Source: Spongospora subterranea f. sp. subterranea (Eukaryota > Endomyxa: Phytomyxea > Phytomyxea > Plasmodiophorida). Taken from it: a stretch of DNA of 64,000 bases. Made by a program: the position numbers and the translations under genes. Position 1 is the first letter of the stretch. Every line of letters starts with the position of its first letter. Below the pieces are notes generated by a model. That model made no database searches. It was not told where the DNA came from and saw nothing but the letters and a program-made list of their open reading frames with translations. This document shows, piece by piece, positions 20,856-31,607 of this stretch. The DNA is taken from assembly GCA_049724395.1 (NCBI GenBank), contig JAUGWO010000290.1:19886-83885 (forward strand), given 5' to 3'.

Positions 20856-23425
20856 CAGTACGGGACACCTTAACTCGACAATGTTTGTATGGGGCTCGCG
20901 GAGTTTTGTAATGGCCAAAGACACATCAATGCAGAATGAAAAGCAGCTCTATTTTCGGGTAAATCTCGTCGAGAAGCAAATAGAAATAGAGTTAGATTTT
21001 TTATTGAGCTATTATTGACTGAGTTATCTAAGGTCGAATACTAAGTGGTAGAAGACCTTTTTGAAACTTGGCAGGGGAAAAACAATAATTACTTCAAAAG
21101 TGCGCGCAACCCGGTTCGCAATATTTGTAGCGTCTGTCACGCAAAATAATATTTGCGGCCCATTTTTTGTGAACCGCGTCAGTCGTCCGGGGCAAGTTGC
21201 CGTCGACCCAATCACTTGATTATTCCATCCTTGTGTTGTATTAACACAAATATGCCACAATCATCGAAACAAAAACGACACCTCAAACGATGTCGACAAC
21301 ACAGGAACGCGATCGTAGTTTCTCCATCCCCAACGGACGAAGCAGATGATTCGTATCCGCGTCTCGAAGACGATAGTGTTGATATCTCCAACGACGATTA
21401 CTTATTGAATAGTGAGGATGACAACATGATTGACGAACAGATCTTGAAGTCCACAGCAACGCTCTTACAGTGGAAGGCTGGTGCTGGGTCACATCTTCGA
21501 GCAGTTTATACCGGAGATAGCAGGACAACACTTTGGCGCAAACAAAAAGAAGTGGAAGAAAAGGAAAAAATATTCAAGACCGCTCGTAAAATTACTGACT
21601 ACTTTGCCCCAACGAGCATCATAAATACCGTTCCTGAAGAACCTGCATCAGAACCTGCATCTATCACCCCTGAAAAGGCCCTAAAAATCATATCTCAGTT
21701 TACTGGCATAACGGCAAACAGATGTGTTGAACGACGACTCCTTGGAGTATCTAAATACGATACGCTGCGATACTTGAGCATCGAGCAATATTTTATGTTG
21801 AGCATGGATGCCGGTAAGAAGATGTCTGCATCCTTAACCGTTGCGAAATCTTTCTTTCGTATTAAAGGACTTCAACATCACGCCAGAAATATTCGACACT
21901 GGGCAGAGTACTTTTTGAAACATCAAACTTTGCCTGAACGCAAGCAAGGGTGCCACATCAAGTATACTTCGCTAATTTTGGATGAGGACATTGCGAGCAG
22001 ATGCCGGTCTTGGCTCAGGTCTACAAAAAACGATGCAATATCGGGTTTGACGTTTTCTCGATGGATCAACACGCAGTTGCACATTGATCTGAATCTTTGC
22101 AACCCCATTGCCATATCAGAGAAAACGTGCCTTCGCTGGCTCAAATTTCTGGGTTATCAATATTGAGAATTGAAAAAAGGATTGTATCATGATGGGCACG
22201 AACGAAACGACGTAATTCAGTACAGGGAAGCTTTCCTCGATCGAATGGCAATTTATGATCGTCGAATGCCAAAGTATATCGGCGAGGATATGTTGACGGT
22301 AATTGAACCGCAACTTGAAAATGACGAGCGCAGAATTGTTCTGGTGACGCACGACGAATCTTGTTTTAGCGCTCATGAGGGAAAACGCACAATTTGGTTT
22401 GATCAGGATAACCGACCAATTCGACCCAAGGGTGAAGGAAGGAGCATTATGGTGTCGGAGTTCATCTGTGAATGTCATGGACCGATGAAACTGACAGGCA
22501 ATGATCAAGCAGAAAATCCCCTAGTTCCTACTGAAACTGTGGTTATCATCAAGCCAGGTAAGAACGCGGACGGCTTCTGGACAAACCAAGACCTGGTCAA
22601 ACAGATCCAAGAACGAGCAATTCTGATTTTCCGAATTTTGCATCCAAAAAGCAAAATGCTGCTAATGTTCGATAACTGCCAGAACCACCGAGCATTGCCG
22701 CCTGACGCTCTAAATGCTAAAGTTCTGAACCTGAATGATGGCGGAAAGAACGTAAAACTGCAGCGTCCAGGATGGTTCATGAAACAGGGACAACGAGGTG
22801 AACAGATGATGCAGACGAATGCGGGAGTCCAGAAAGGGTTGAGAACCATTTTGCAAGAACGTGGCTTGTGGGAAAACTACTTATCTAAAGACTCAGCCAA
22901 ATCAGTTCTTGAGCAACAACCGGATTTTCGGGCGCAAAAAGAATGGATCGTCGAAACAGTCGAACAAAATGACGGAATAGTTGACTTCTACCCGAAATTT
23001 CATTGTGAGTTTAACTTTATCGAGATGTATTGGGCTGCGGCCAAGAGTTACACTCGACGCAACTGCACTCGTACTCTTGGAAAGATTTGCAGATTGTTGT
23101 ACCGAAGGCGTTGGAGCAGGTTCCTCTAGGACAAATTCGGCGCTTCGCCCGAAAGTGTTATCGATATATGGACGCTTACCGAATAGTTGACGCTTACCGA
23201 ATAGTTGACGCTTCTGGGAACAGGCTCTCTGTCCGACAAGCAGAATACGCCGTCAAGAAGTACAAACGCCACCGCAGTCTACCAGAATCACTAATTGCGC
23301 AACTTGATTGATTTTGATGTCATTTTCTGCGCGCAGATAAAAACTGCGAGCAATAATACAAAGTGCGTACGCATTTTTTACAAAATCGATTTGAAACAAT
23401 TGTCGAGTTAAGGTGTCCCGTACTG
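20856..23425 (+). mobile_element. 2.57 kb DDE transposon with 26 bp TIRs and TA target duplication
   Basis: The left end CAGTACGGGACACCTTAACT (20856, identical for 26 bp to 20881) is matched exactly by the reverse complement of 23400-23425. TA flanks both ends (20854-20855 and 23426-23427). The element holds one transposase gene with an in-frame stop and a frameshift. The TIR family differs from the CTCCCTC mariners elsewhere in the window. TA target and catalytic motifs place it in the IS630-Tc1-mariner superfamily. Confidence 0.92.
21252..23311 (+). pseudogene. IS630/Tc1-type DDE transposase, inactivated
   Basis: The frame from the ATG at 21252 is stopped by TGA at 22164-22166 and continues in the same frame to about 23080. 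It then shifts frame and goes on to 23311. The N-terminus is acidic and polar, and the middle is helical. Catalytic motifs are VTHDESCFSAHEG, LLMFDNCQNHRALPP and HCEFNFIEMYWAAAK (D, D, E). The segment DGGKNVKLQRPGWF between them is typical of a transposase family I know from fungi. The TGA replaces a variable position, so CGA-to-TGA decay is likely. An 18 bp tandem duplication (23171-23206) adds six residues near the C-terminus. Confidence 0.88.
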
Positions 23426-23891
23426 TACACAAATTACAGATACCGGTGTAGTTCGTACTGCTCTTTTTGAAATATACAACAATATCTGGGCATTCGTATC
23501 CATTTGTATACGTCCCCCTCTTGGACTCAATGCTCTTCGACTGTAGCCGGGTGTGCAATTACCTTCAATAATAGCTGTCTGATTGGTAACTAAGGCCAAG
23601 GCTGTCCAACCATGTAAAGATGACGCATTTTTAGAATGAGGGTTTGCCAATTAACTCCAGCAAGTTTCTCAAACATGCACTGGCAACACCGGAATCCCTA
23701 TCGGTTTCATACGTTTTCCTTGGCATGACGTATTCTTTTTTTCTGCTGCCAAGATTGCAAGACCCACTGCCTCAGTCTTCTCTTAACCAAAGAGCATCAT
23801 GCTCATCTCCATAGATAATATTATTTTCGATCTATTTTAACCACCCACAAGAAAGATCACTGGGTTCGCTACATTTCGTTTTGATTGTATT
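23426..23891. other. Intergenic region
   Basis: A short minus-strand frame (23450-23650) has no recognised domain. The 17 bases before U1 copy 2 (ttcgttttgattgtatt) also precede U1 copy 1, so they belong to the shared U1 3' flank. Confidence 0.5.
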
Positions 23892-24091
23892 GGACAGGGG
23901 TAGAGCGAACTCTGAGCCCCTCGACTCATAAATTATGAAGTCGACCCTGGCATGTGCCAAAGCCATATCCCTTCACAGACACCCTACGTATGTTACAACG
24001 CGTGCATGGTGGGCCGCTCCAGGATAGCTCACGGTCCTTAATGATCGACCATTGGTGTGGCTGAGCCACTGAGCACCTTCAAGGTAAGTAT
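23892..24091 (-). ncRNA. U1: U1 snRNA, copy 2
   Basis: The 200 nt transcribed region is identical to copy 3, and to copy 1 apart from one base beside the Sm site. It has the 5' ATACTTACCT, the U1-70K loop GATCATTAAGG, the Sm site AATTTATG and the terminal UUCG hairpin. It shares about 30 bp of upstream sequence (to the TATA box) and 17 bp of 3' flank with copy 1, so these two are the closer pair. An AATACAATCAAA phrase follows the 3' end in copies 1 and 2. Copy 3 has a similar AATTTAATCAAT, a possible 3'-box. Confidence 0.95.
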
Positions 24092-24116
24092 GAGAATTCA
24101 CTGATCATAACAGCCC

Positions 24117-24156
24117 TTTATATACAATTAAAATTGAAACATTTGTTTATGGGACC
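24117..24156 (-). promoter_or_regulatory. U1 copy 2 promoter: TATA box and PSE/USE-like element
   Basis: TTTATATA at 24117-24124 lies 26-33 bp upstream of the start. TATGGGACC at 24148-24156 lies 57-65 bp upstream, exactly as in the other copies, though the sequence between them differs. Here the element overlaps a possible protein exon on the same strand. Confidence 0.85.
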
Positions 24157-24361
24157 ATAACTCGTACTCACGGACCGTCGCGGGTACAATACAGTGTAGC
24201 AGTCCGTGTTCCTTGGGAGTCGGGACGATTCCTGCCAATGCTTCCATGGTTCCGTAAACCGAATAAACGTCACTTCCTTTGTCCATCTCCTGATACCAAG
24301 CGTCCCACTGTTCGTCAACCGTCGTATTTTCGTTTCTGAAGTTTACCGACTCCCATATCGA
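24128..24361 (-). CDS. Possible last exon of an unknown gene
   Basis: After a good acceptor (ctgactttcag) at 24362, the minus strand stays open for 77 codons to a TAA at 24128. It includes TVDEQWDAWYQEMDKG and VPTPKEHGLLHCIVPATVRE. The composition looks protein-like, but I do not recognise it and cannot find the upstream exons. It overlaps the U1 copy 2 promoter. It could also be a transposon fragment. Confidence 0.3.
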   Translation of the reverse strand, partial: SIWESVNFRNENTTVDEQWDAWYQEMDKGSDVYSVYGTMEALAGIVPTPKEHGLLHCIVPATVREYELWSHKQMFQF

Positions 24362-24664
24362 CTGAAAGTCAGCCGTTTAGGTGAAAATGTGTAAACAAAG
24401 GTTCACAATGATTTATTGGTTAAGGGGCATAAGTTGAAGGAGAGTACCGAGTGCTGTACATTCCCCTCTCTCATAGAGATAATGAACGTGACAAAGAATC
24501 GATTCTGTCATGTACAGTAAAAATGTTTGAAGTAATACAGGAACATTTTTCAAGCCACCAGGATTTCTGGCTGATTAGTTTCTTGATTTAGTCGATCTTG
24601 ATTTATCGAAGGTCCTTGAAATGATCAACTTGATATCGAAGCTGTCGTGGGCAATTTGGTTATA

Positions 24665-26510
24665 TTATTCCGCTGTCATTTCAAGTTTGAAATTAGCACA
24701 ATAACGCTTCTCTTGCTGCATGTATTTTGAAATTTCTTGAGTTATATAATCTTGCACTTCGAAAGCGAAATCATTCACAGAATCAACAATTCGTAATGAC
24801 CCCGCTAATTTCCAACGACTTTTTGCTATAACTTTTTTTTGATTCTCGCTCAGAAGCGTGGCGTTGTTGTCTTTGCTTAGAAACATTTGCATCAACTGCA
24901 CGATGAATTTTATCCATAGCGCTTGGAAGGTTCTGTATCACTATGGATCTCGAATGCAGACTTTCGTATTATCAAAATGCATGTTTATAACCATAATTTG
25001 TGCGGCTTCGTATGAATAAAAAATCATAGTGGATGACGTCGTTTGGCTTAGATCCATGTGTCGCATAGTCAAAAAGACGAGGAACTATTTTTGCTTTCAA
25101 ACCCACACAAGCTGAGGCACTTGTCAACAAAGTTTTGGGTAGGTTTAAGCGGTAGCCAAGAATACAACTGTAAAATTGCGATCTTTGGTGCCCTGATATT
25201 CCACAATGAGCAATGATGCAAACGCGTTAACGAAGAGATTCGGTAGGCACCCAATATTGGTGCGGAGGTGAGGTTTTTCTCCAAAGCTTTAGTGACTCAT
25301 CGAACCGAAATGTGTTTTCGGGAATGGGATTGTAGGTTATTCAATTGAGCCTGAGAATCTCTGACGGCCAAACAAAACCTGGGTTAGTAAGTGGTTGAAA
25401 CAACTGTAGTTGAGCGCAGGATCAATACTTTCGCTCCGATCGAGTGTACAGGTCCGCCCAGATGTCCTCAGAATCATCAATATGCTCAATAAAGTTAACA
25501 TTTCTTAGTTGTTGACGCTTTGTCTCGGCGACTCTCGCTAAGTTCCTTCTATTATGGGAAAAGCTTCCTTTTGTGATCAGCCAACGAAAGCATTTAGGCG
25601 GTGAAATTTCCGCTGAGAGAACATAAAGGCTCGGGACATTGTTCATTCCTTGGCTTACAAAAATTAGACGCAACTTGTGTCAAATCAACTGACCAGAATT
25701 TGTCGAATGCGTCCGGAAAAGACAGAATTTTTTTATCGTTCTTGGGATGACCTAAAGTGACAATACTTTCCATAGCCTGTTTGAGACGATCAAAAACAAT
25801 CTTATATCCACTTGCGTATAACATTAATTGCCAACGTTTCTTTCGCATAACAACAATAACGCTTGAAGTAGCCCGATATTTTTTCTCAATTCAATTAAGG
25901 GCGCAGAAACAAAAACAATCGGCGTCGTCTTTGTAATGCATTGATATGACGTCGATATGTGGCATGGCCATATCTTTACGGGTCCCTTCCTTCCTTGGTA
26001 TCGGTGCATATTCGATACCCTCCACCTGGTTTAGAAGCGACTAAGAGCTGATCAAGAGTAACGGGAGAGTGGATTACGGTAGATGTACCCCATATTGATA
26101 CAGCATTACCATATGTTGGTGCATGAAATTGATAAGCAGGAAGATGACGTCGTTACTTGTTCCCACGTCTATTACGTTACAAACTTGCACCCAATGTGAT
26201 CCCTTGCCACCCAAACAACCGTTTATCGAGGGTGGACGCGACAAGAATTTTTCCAAAACAGAATTCAGTATACGACATCCTCCTTTGGTATGTCGACCTG
26301 CGAAAAAGGTTTCAGGTTTTTGAAACTGTTTTCCAATCGTACCAGTACTTGATTGAGGTGGAATTCGAGTCTTAGTTTATCCTGTAGGTTGTGGGGAATT
26401 AGTTTTACGACTTCGTGTTCCCATTTGGATAGAATTGGCTTATTTATGATTTTGCTTTGGAATGAACTAATTTTGTAGAATGCCCTTGTATGGACTTGTT
26501 TCTGCATTCA
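24665..26510 (-). mobile_element. LTR-retrotransposon debris, Ty3/gypsy-like
   Basis: Minus-strand fragments at 25422-25848 resemble the RT/RNase H junction of gypsy elements: FDRLKQAMESIVTLGHPKND, then FPDAFDKFWSVDLTQ, then ISPPKCFRWLITK. Other short frames at 24665-24901 and 26265-26507 on the same strand may be gag or pol remnants. All frames are broken and no LTRs were found. The assignment is tentative outside 25400-25850. Confidence 0.5.
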
Positions 26511-26912
26511 GCAGCTCATCTACGGTAAACTGACTGGTCTCTGTATCACTGAGCTCTTTGCCTCAATTGCAACAGCTGGCGAAAATTCCTTGAAATGTGA
26601 TATTTTATTGGATAATTTTACCTCATATTAGTCTTATAGGGACCACTCCTGCAGGCATGGCTTATCATCGACAGGATAACTCAAAAAATGCCTTCTTGAC
26701 ACACTTGATTATGGCCATTTCGTCCATCCATACATCTGTTGGGCGCATAAACGGTTTTCTTCACGACAAGCAGCAATGCCCTTTATTGTTCAGCCACCAA
26801 ATTGTGTCGCTGAAACCCATTTCAGCAAGAAGTTGTAAAAAAACAGTATAATGAAAATAGGCTCGAACAGAGCCAGAAATGCCTCATTGCTAATATTTGA
26901 ATTGATTAAATT
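26511..26912. other. Intergenic region
   Basis: No gene is supported. It includes the 3' flank of U1 copy 3 (aatttgaattgattaaatt), which differs from the flank of copies 1 and 2 except for a short A/T-rich motif. Confidence 0.5.
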
Positions 26913-27112
26913 GGACAGGGGTAGAGCGAACTCTGAGCCCCTCGACTCATAAATTATGAAGTCGACCCTGGCATGTGCCAAAGCCATATCCCTTCACAGA
27001 CACCCTACGTATGTTACAACGCGTGCATGGTGGGCCGCTCCAGGATAGCTCACGGTCCTTAATGATCGACCATTGGTGTGGCTGAGCCACTGAGCACCTT
27101 CAAGGTAAGTAT
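26913..27112 (-). ncRNA. U1: U1 snRNA, copy 3
   Basis: This 200 nt region is identical to copy 2. All U1 landmarks are present: 5' ATACTTACCT, stem-loop I loop GATCATTAAGG, Sm site AATTTATG and terminal hairpin. Identity to the other copies stops within a few bases of both ends, so the flanks are independent or older. The gene is head-to-head with the aldo/keto-reductase-like gene, whose ATG is 143 bp away. Confidence 0.95.
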
Positions 27113-27138
27113 GAGATTCTATTGGCTGTCACAGGTTC

Positions 27139-27177
27139 TTATATATCGCATTTGAATATGTACATGACTATGGGACC
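27139..27177 (-). promoter_or_regulatory. U1 copy 3 promoter: TATA box and PSE/USE-like element
   Basis: TTATATAT at 27139-27146 is 27-34 bp upstream of the U1 start. TATGGGACC at 27169-27177 is 57-65 bp upstream. Because the flanks of this copy are otherwise unlike those of copies 1 and 2, conservation of both blocks and of their spacing points to function. Confidence 0.87.
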
Positions 27178-27254
27178 CAGACTATCAGTGAAGTTGAAGT
27201 CCTGTACTGCTGTACAGTAGACGCCAAGTGTGCGCATTTATGCTCATAAATTCG

Positions 27255-28701
27255 ATGTTTCGACGGGCGTGTATGGTCTTTGGCCACAGGCGTATTTCGA
27301 CACTACCCACGTCCGGTTCATCTATCGCCTAATCAAATCCTGAATTCTTAGACAGTTATAGGACATCTCGATTTGTTCAAAAGGTTTCCGATGCCTCAAG
27401 TGTTGGTTGGCAGGATGTGACTTTTGATACAGGTAAAACCTCAACTCCCCGCTATTCGCCTTTTCAGCTTGTGCTGCGATAAGATTTTGAAACGTCCCTC
27501 TGACCCTTTTTCCTTACAGATCCTTTTTGTGCAATCTCCTCTGATTCCAATGCAATTTCATGTCTAAATGCCACCCATGCACAACTCTGTGCAGTGAGGG
27601 ATTTGCGTGATCAACGCTCGCTCGCTCTGTTTTTTGACATTGATGATCAAAATTCCAGCCACCATGTAACTTTTTGGTTAGTTATAGTTATTTTCTCCGC
27701 GTTTATTCATGATTTAGATCAATGAATCCTTAGCTTTAATCGAGCGATTGCTCGCGGATGGTCTCATTTCTTCTTTTGGATTTCGATCTCAAACAGCTTT
27801 CGAACATGCTTCTCTGCCAGATCTGCTTGTTGCTGTTGGACATGACCTTCGACCGAAGCTCGCTGCAATTCGTGCGCCGTTCAACCTCTTTGAGCAAAGC
27901 CTATTTCGGAATGGGTCAATTGAGACCGCGAAATCGCATGGCCTGCTAGTTGTGGCGGAGAGAGTTTTGATGATGGGATCTCGAACCGGACAGAAGACAT
28001 TCACACTGGTCAACACGCTGTCACCTCACACGGACCTCGACCTTATTCGTGCCCTTAAACAAGCTTTCAATAATGTTATTCATCTTGAGACTCGAGCGCA
28101 AAAAGCAGGGATGGTTCTTCCTTGGGCAAGGCGGATTGCCGGCGCTGCCTCCGGACAGCTCATGAGCAGTTACACATGGAAGGTCGCCCTGCAGCGGAAA
28201 ATACTTCCAGGACTGCAGGAATCGTTAGATTTGGTTCGTGCCAAACCAGATCAGCACATTTGGGCCGATCAGTATGAAGAAGCTTTTCAGGTAACAAAAT
28301 GCATGTCCCCAGTAACACAAACAAGTCGATATCGTTCACTGTGAACCGTTGTATCGTTGTGATTAGATATCAGTCTAAGTGTGATTCTGTAGACTCTGAT
28401 CGAGAGAATGACGTTAGCTGTGGAGCAAGCTGCTCATAATGAAATGGTCGCGATTGCTAATGAGCTAACCTCTGCTGGGGTGGAGTCATCCCTGCCTATC
28501 GAGGAGCGCGTTAGCCAAATATTGATCTCTGCAGGGGTCGATATCACCTTTTCTCCTGGGGCCCAACTCTCCTCAACGCCGACTGTTTCTCTCGGCGTTG
28601 CACGATCTGTTTTGGATCATTTTTCTTCCGCCCGCTTGTATTTCGAGGAACCACTTTCCAGTTTGCCCTGCAATATTTCAGATCAGGTTCGCCCTTCGTA
28701 A
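27255..28701 (+). CDS. Aldo/keto-reductase-like protein, probably mitochondrial
   Basis: Five exons (27255-27315, 27352-27432, 27520-27665, 27718-28290, 28393-28701) join in phase and give 389 residues. The first intron is only 36 nt and is the least certain join. The N-terminus MFRRACMVFGHRRISTL is basic with Ser/Thr and no acidic residue, as in mitochondrial presequences. The middle has the order of the second half of an AKR barrel: IERLLADGLISSFGFRSQ, then IRAPFNLFEQS, then AKSHGLLVVAERVL. These correspond to the family's gkIr.yGvSn, Q.p.NlfE and Gl.v...rpL blocks. Catalytic Tyr/Lys could not be placed, so activity is unsure. Confidence 0.5.
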
Positions 28702-28841
28702 TACAGATTCCGTTAAACTTGATCAATCTTTGCTTCACCGGCCTCCACTTTTTTCGTTCCGTCAATTACGTACCCGTACGCTCGACACGATCGTTGTCTA
28801 ATCAATACGTTTAGTAAGTAAATACTGAGCTGATTGTCAGA

Positions 28842-30923
28842 ATGGGTTCTCGTCCACTTCCGCTCCTCCCGGGATATGCAGTGATTACTGATATACCCAT
28901 GTCCTTCAACAAACGGCATCAATTCGAGATTCGTGACGGTATCCCTGTCACTGATGTGGTGGAACATCGCGCTTTGGATCGACCGATTGCAACCGCAGAT
29001 CGCGTTCCACGAGAGCATCCTCCAATGGTTGAATCTGCCGATATCGCCGATAAATGGTCCAAAAAAATTCCACATCGGGATCGCAAGGAAATTCCATTAT
29101 CGAAGAAGCCGGCATGGATGGTCTACGATAATCACGTTCTCAGGTTCAACGCGTACTTCCGCGAAGCCGTTCATGAATGCGCCGGGGAAGCATCTCGAGT
29201 GCGACGCTGCACTCTGTTTTTCTACCTGGCAGATGATTCTATTCATGTGGAGGAGCTGCGAGATCATAGCAGTGGTATGCAGCAAGGATTGCTCGTGAAA
29301 CGGCATCAAATCCCCTTTAGTCCTGAGCGATACGTTTTGGTCGGTGACCTTGCAAAGATTGGCGCCGAGATTTCCATATATGGCAAGACATTAAGAATCA
29401 CAGATGCAGATCCGTTTACTCGTCGGTTCTTGTCATCTGCTCTCGGCATCGATTTAGGCGTCGCCGAACCTACGCCTATCGATGAGTTTCATGCTAAACA
29501 ACCAAAAGTAGTTCGCGGTTCGACATCGGATAATCGAAAGCAGGCCAGCGACATTACTAAATTTGTCGAAGCGCAGCAAGGAAAACCGATGCCGACGGCG
29601 TTGCGTCGGACGCGACAGTTCCTCGAACATGATCGACAGGTGCTCCGGTTTTGGGCCGAATGGCGCGACCCGGCCCTTTATGGCGAGAAACGACCGTTTA
29701 TCGTGCACTTCTTTCGGGCGGATGGATCGCTGGAAGTATTAGAAGTGCGTCAGGCAAACTCGGGTCGTGATCCTTTTCCAGCCCTATTAAAACGGGTTCG
29801 CCTGCCAAGGAACGTGACTTTCTCCAACCAAGCACAAATTGGATCCGACGGTGTCGGCGACGGGGAGGACTTTTACAATGAAACAGATTTCCGAATTGGA
29901 ACGACGATCTCTGTTTTCGGACGCAATCTATTGATCATTGATATGGACACCTATACGCGCGACTTCTATCGAAAACATTTTGGATTGAGCGAATCCGAAC
30001 TCGTGGGGCTGACAGCGGATCAAGAGGGAGTCAATCACCTTGAAGGGTTTTCGGCAGTAGATGATGCTGGCGAAGTGACCGGATACGAGTCACATCCGAT
30101 TGCTTTTGACGCCCTGCCACTTCGGTTCGAAGCTATTCTTAATAGTCGCCGCCCTGAGGATCATGAGCGTCGATTCGTAGTGACATTTTACAAAGAAGAT
30201 TCCACAGTGTCCATCTTTGAGGGCAAGGTAAAAGATTCCACATTGCTGTACCTCTTTCCCAAACTCAATATGGCGAAAATCAACTTCAGGTTCGTAATTC
30301 TGGATTCGTTGGCGGTAAGTTCCTGGACAGAACGCATCTCGCCGATTTGAATACCACCCAATTCTATGTTGGATCCGAAATCCGGCTGAACGGGTTCCCG
30401 TTTCGCCTGGTCGGCGCGGACGCGTTCACACTCGGATTTATGGAAATGCACGCCGACCTGTTCCCGGCATCGGATTTCGGCCGTATCCTTCGCCGTCTGC
30501 ATGATGGTCTTCCCAACAATGGAGTCCAAGGGTTCCTTAATGATTTGCGCCACCACGCTAAACCCGAAATTGGTAAAATACATTTTTTGCTAGCCTATCT
30601 GGTTGAACAATGGTCGCGCCTTTTTCTGCACCTTTTTTTATTTTTTCCGCGATTTCATGGTTCTTAGCGAAATGAACCTGATTCTATACTGAGTTGAGTA
30701 TTTATAGGTCTGCAAGCGTTTCATCAATGCATTTGCAGGGCAGGATTGGATCTGTCCCTTCATGAATGTCTGACATTATCGCGAAAGTTCAGACCACAAT
30801 CATCGGATGGGACATTCACGTAAGATTTAGGCAACATTATTTCACAAGACCGGATCGTTTTTTGACCATGTTGGTTCTTGTAGATTGGGCAACATTGAAG
30901 GGCTATTCCAAAGCCAACGCTGA
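28842..30923 (+). CDS. EFHC1/EFHC2 (Rib72)-type axonemal protein with DM10 domains
   Basis: Exons 28842-30227, 30290-30572, 30708-30819 and 30884-30923 join in phase, giving 606 residues (human EFHC1 is 640). Three DM10 repeats are visible. The first runs from PAWMVYDNHVLRFNAYFREA to ISIYGKTLRITDADPFTRRF. The second runs from DRQVLRFWAEWRDP to ISVFGRNLLIIDMDTYTRDF. The third runs from ALPLRFEAI, across intron 1 (NSGFVGGKFLDRT), to IRLNGFPFRLVGADAFTLGF. A degenerate EF-hand-like tail follows. In other organisms these proteins are inner proteins of axonemal doublet microtubules (family knowledge). The 62 nt intron 1 is supported because it restores the DM10 motif. Confidence 0.88.
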
Positions 30924-31607
30924 TGGATTTCGATCATTCACGGAATGACAAGAGGTCAAATAAAGCAATCAGCAAACAAGTTGACTTTTTTGATTTTATC
31001 AGAACTGGGAGTAGCTGTTGTAAAAGACATTCCGAAAAAAAAATTCGTTTTTTCAGATTAGTTGTGAGGTAAAGAGTTCAGAAAGGCTCATGATTTAACG
31101 ACCAATTGCGCAACCGTGTGCGTGTTCTCTTCCATATTACAGTACAATGGTCACTATGGTTGTTAACTTTCGACATTTCGTTTGTCTGGCAAATTCAACG
31201 AAAACAATAATATCTTCACACATCAACAAAGTCCCTCAACGATTCTGTTGTGGCTGTCGCTAAATTTTTAATTCGATTCAACAACCGGATATACCAATGT
31301 ATTTATTGTCGCAACTCATGTTATCTTCGAAAACACAGCTCAAACGTGAATGGCACATCAAGCAAGTAGGATTGGTCTGGCAGGGGTGGCCAAGCCGCCG
31401 GGCCCGGTGCTGGGCGAGTTGGCCAGGCAGGTGGAGTCATTGAGGGGGAATGAGTGAGTGGATGGTGGGGGGATAAGAGATGGGCCAAGAGCCAGACGGG
31501 ACCCGTTTCAGTTTCACCCCAAGATCATGGCGCTATGTACATCTACACCATCCATCGGTTGATTGACCCCGTCTATATGGCGCTACCCTGCATTCGTTAA
31601 GTAATCG
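30924..31607. other. Intergenic region
   Basis: No gene is supported. It lies between two plus-strand genes and should hold the promoter of the RING-like gene. Confidence 0.5.

Noticed and set aside
30228-30350. Unspliced reading of the EFHC gene to 30350
   Set aside because: Removing the 62 nt GTAAAA...TTCAG intron restores the third DM10 motif and continues the frame by 144 codons.
31380-31500. A regulatory or RNA element in the G-rich stretch before the RING-like gene
   Set aside because: It is only a locally G-rich, low-complexity stretch, with no repeat, stem or known motif that I can support.
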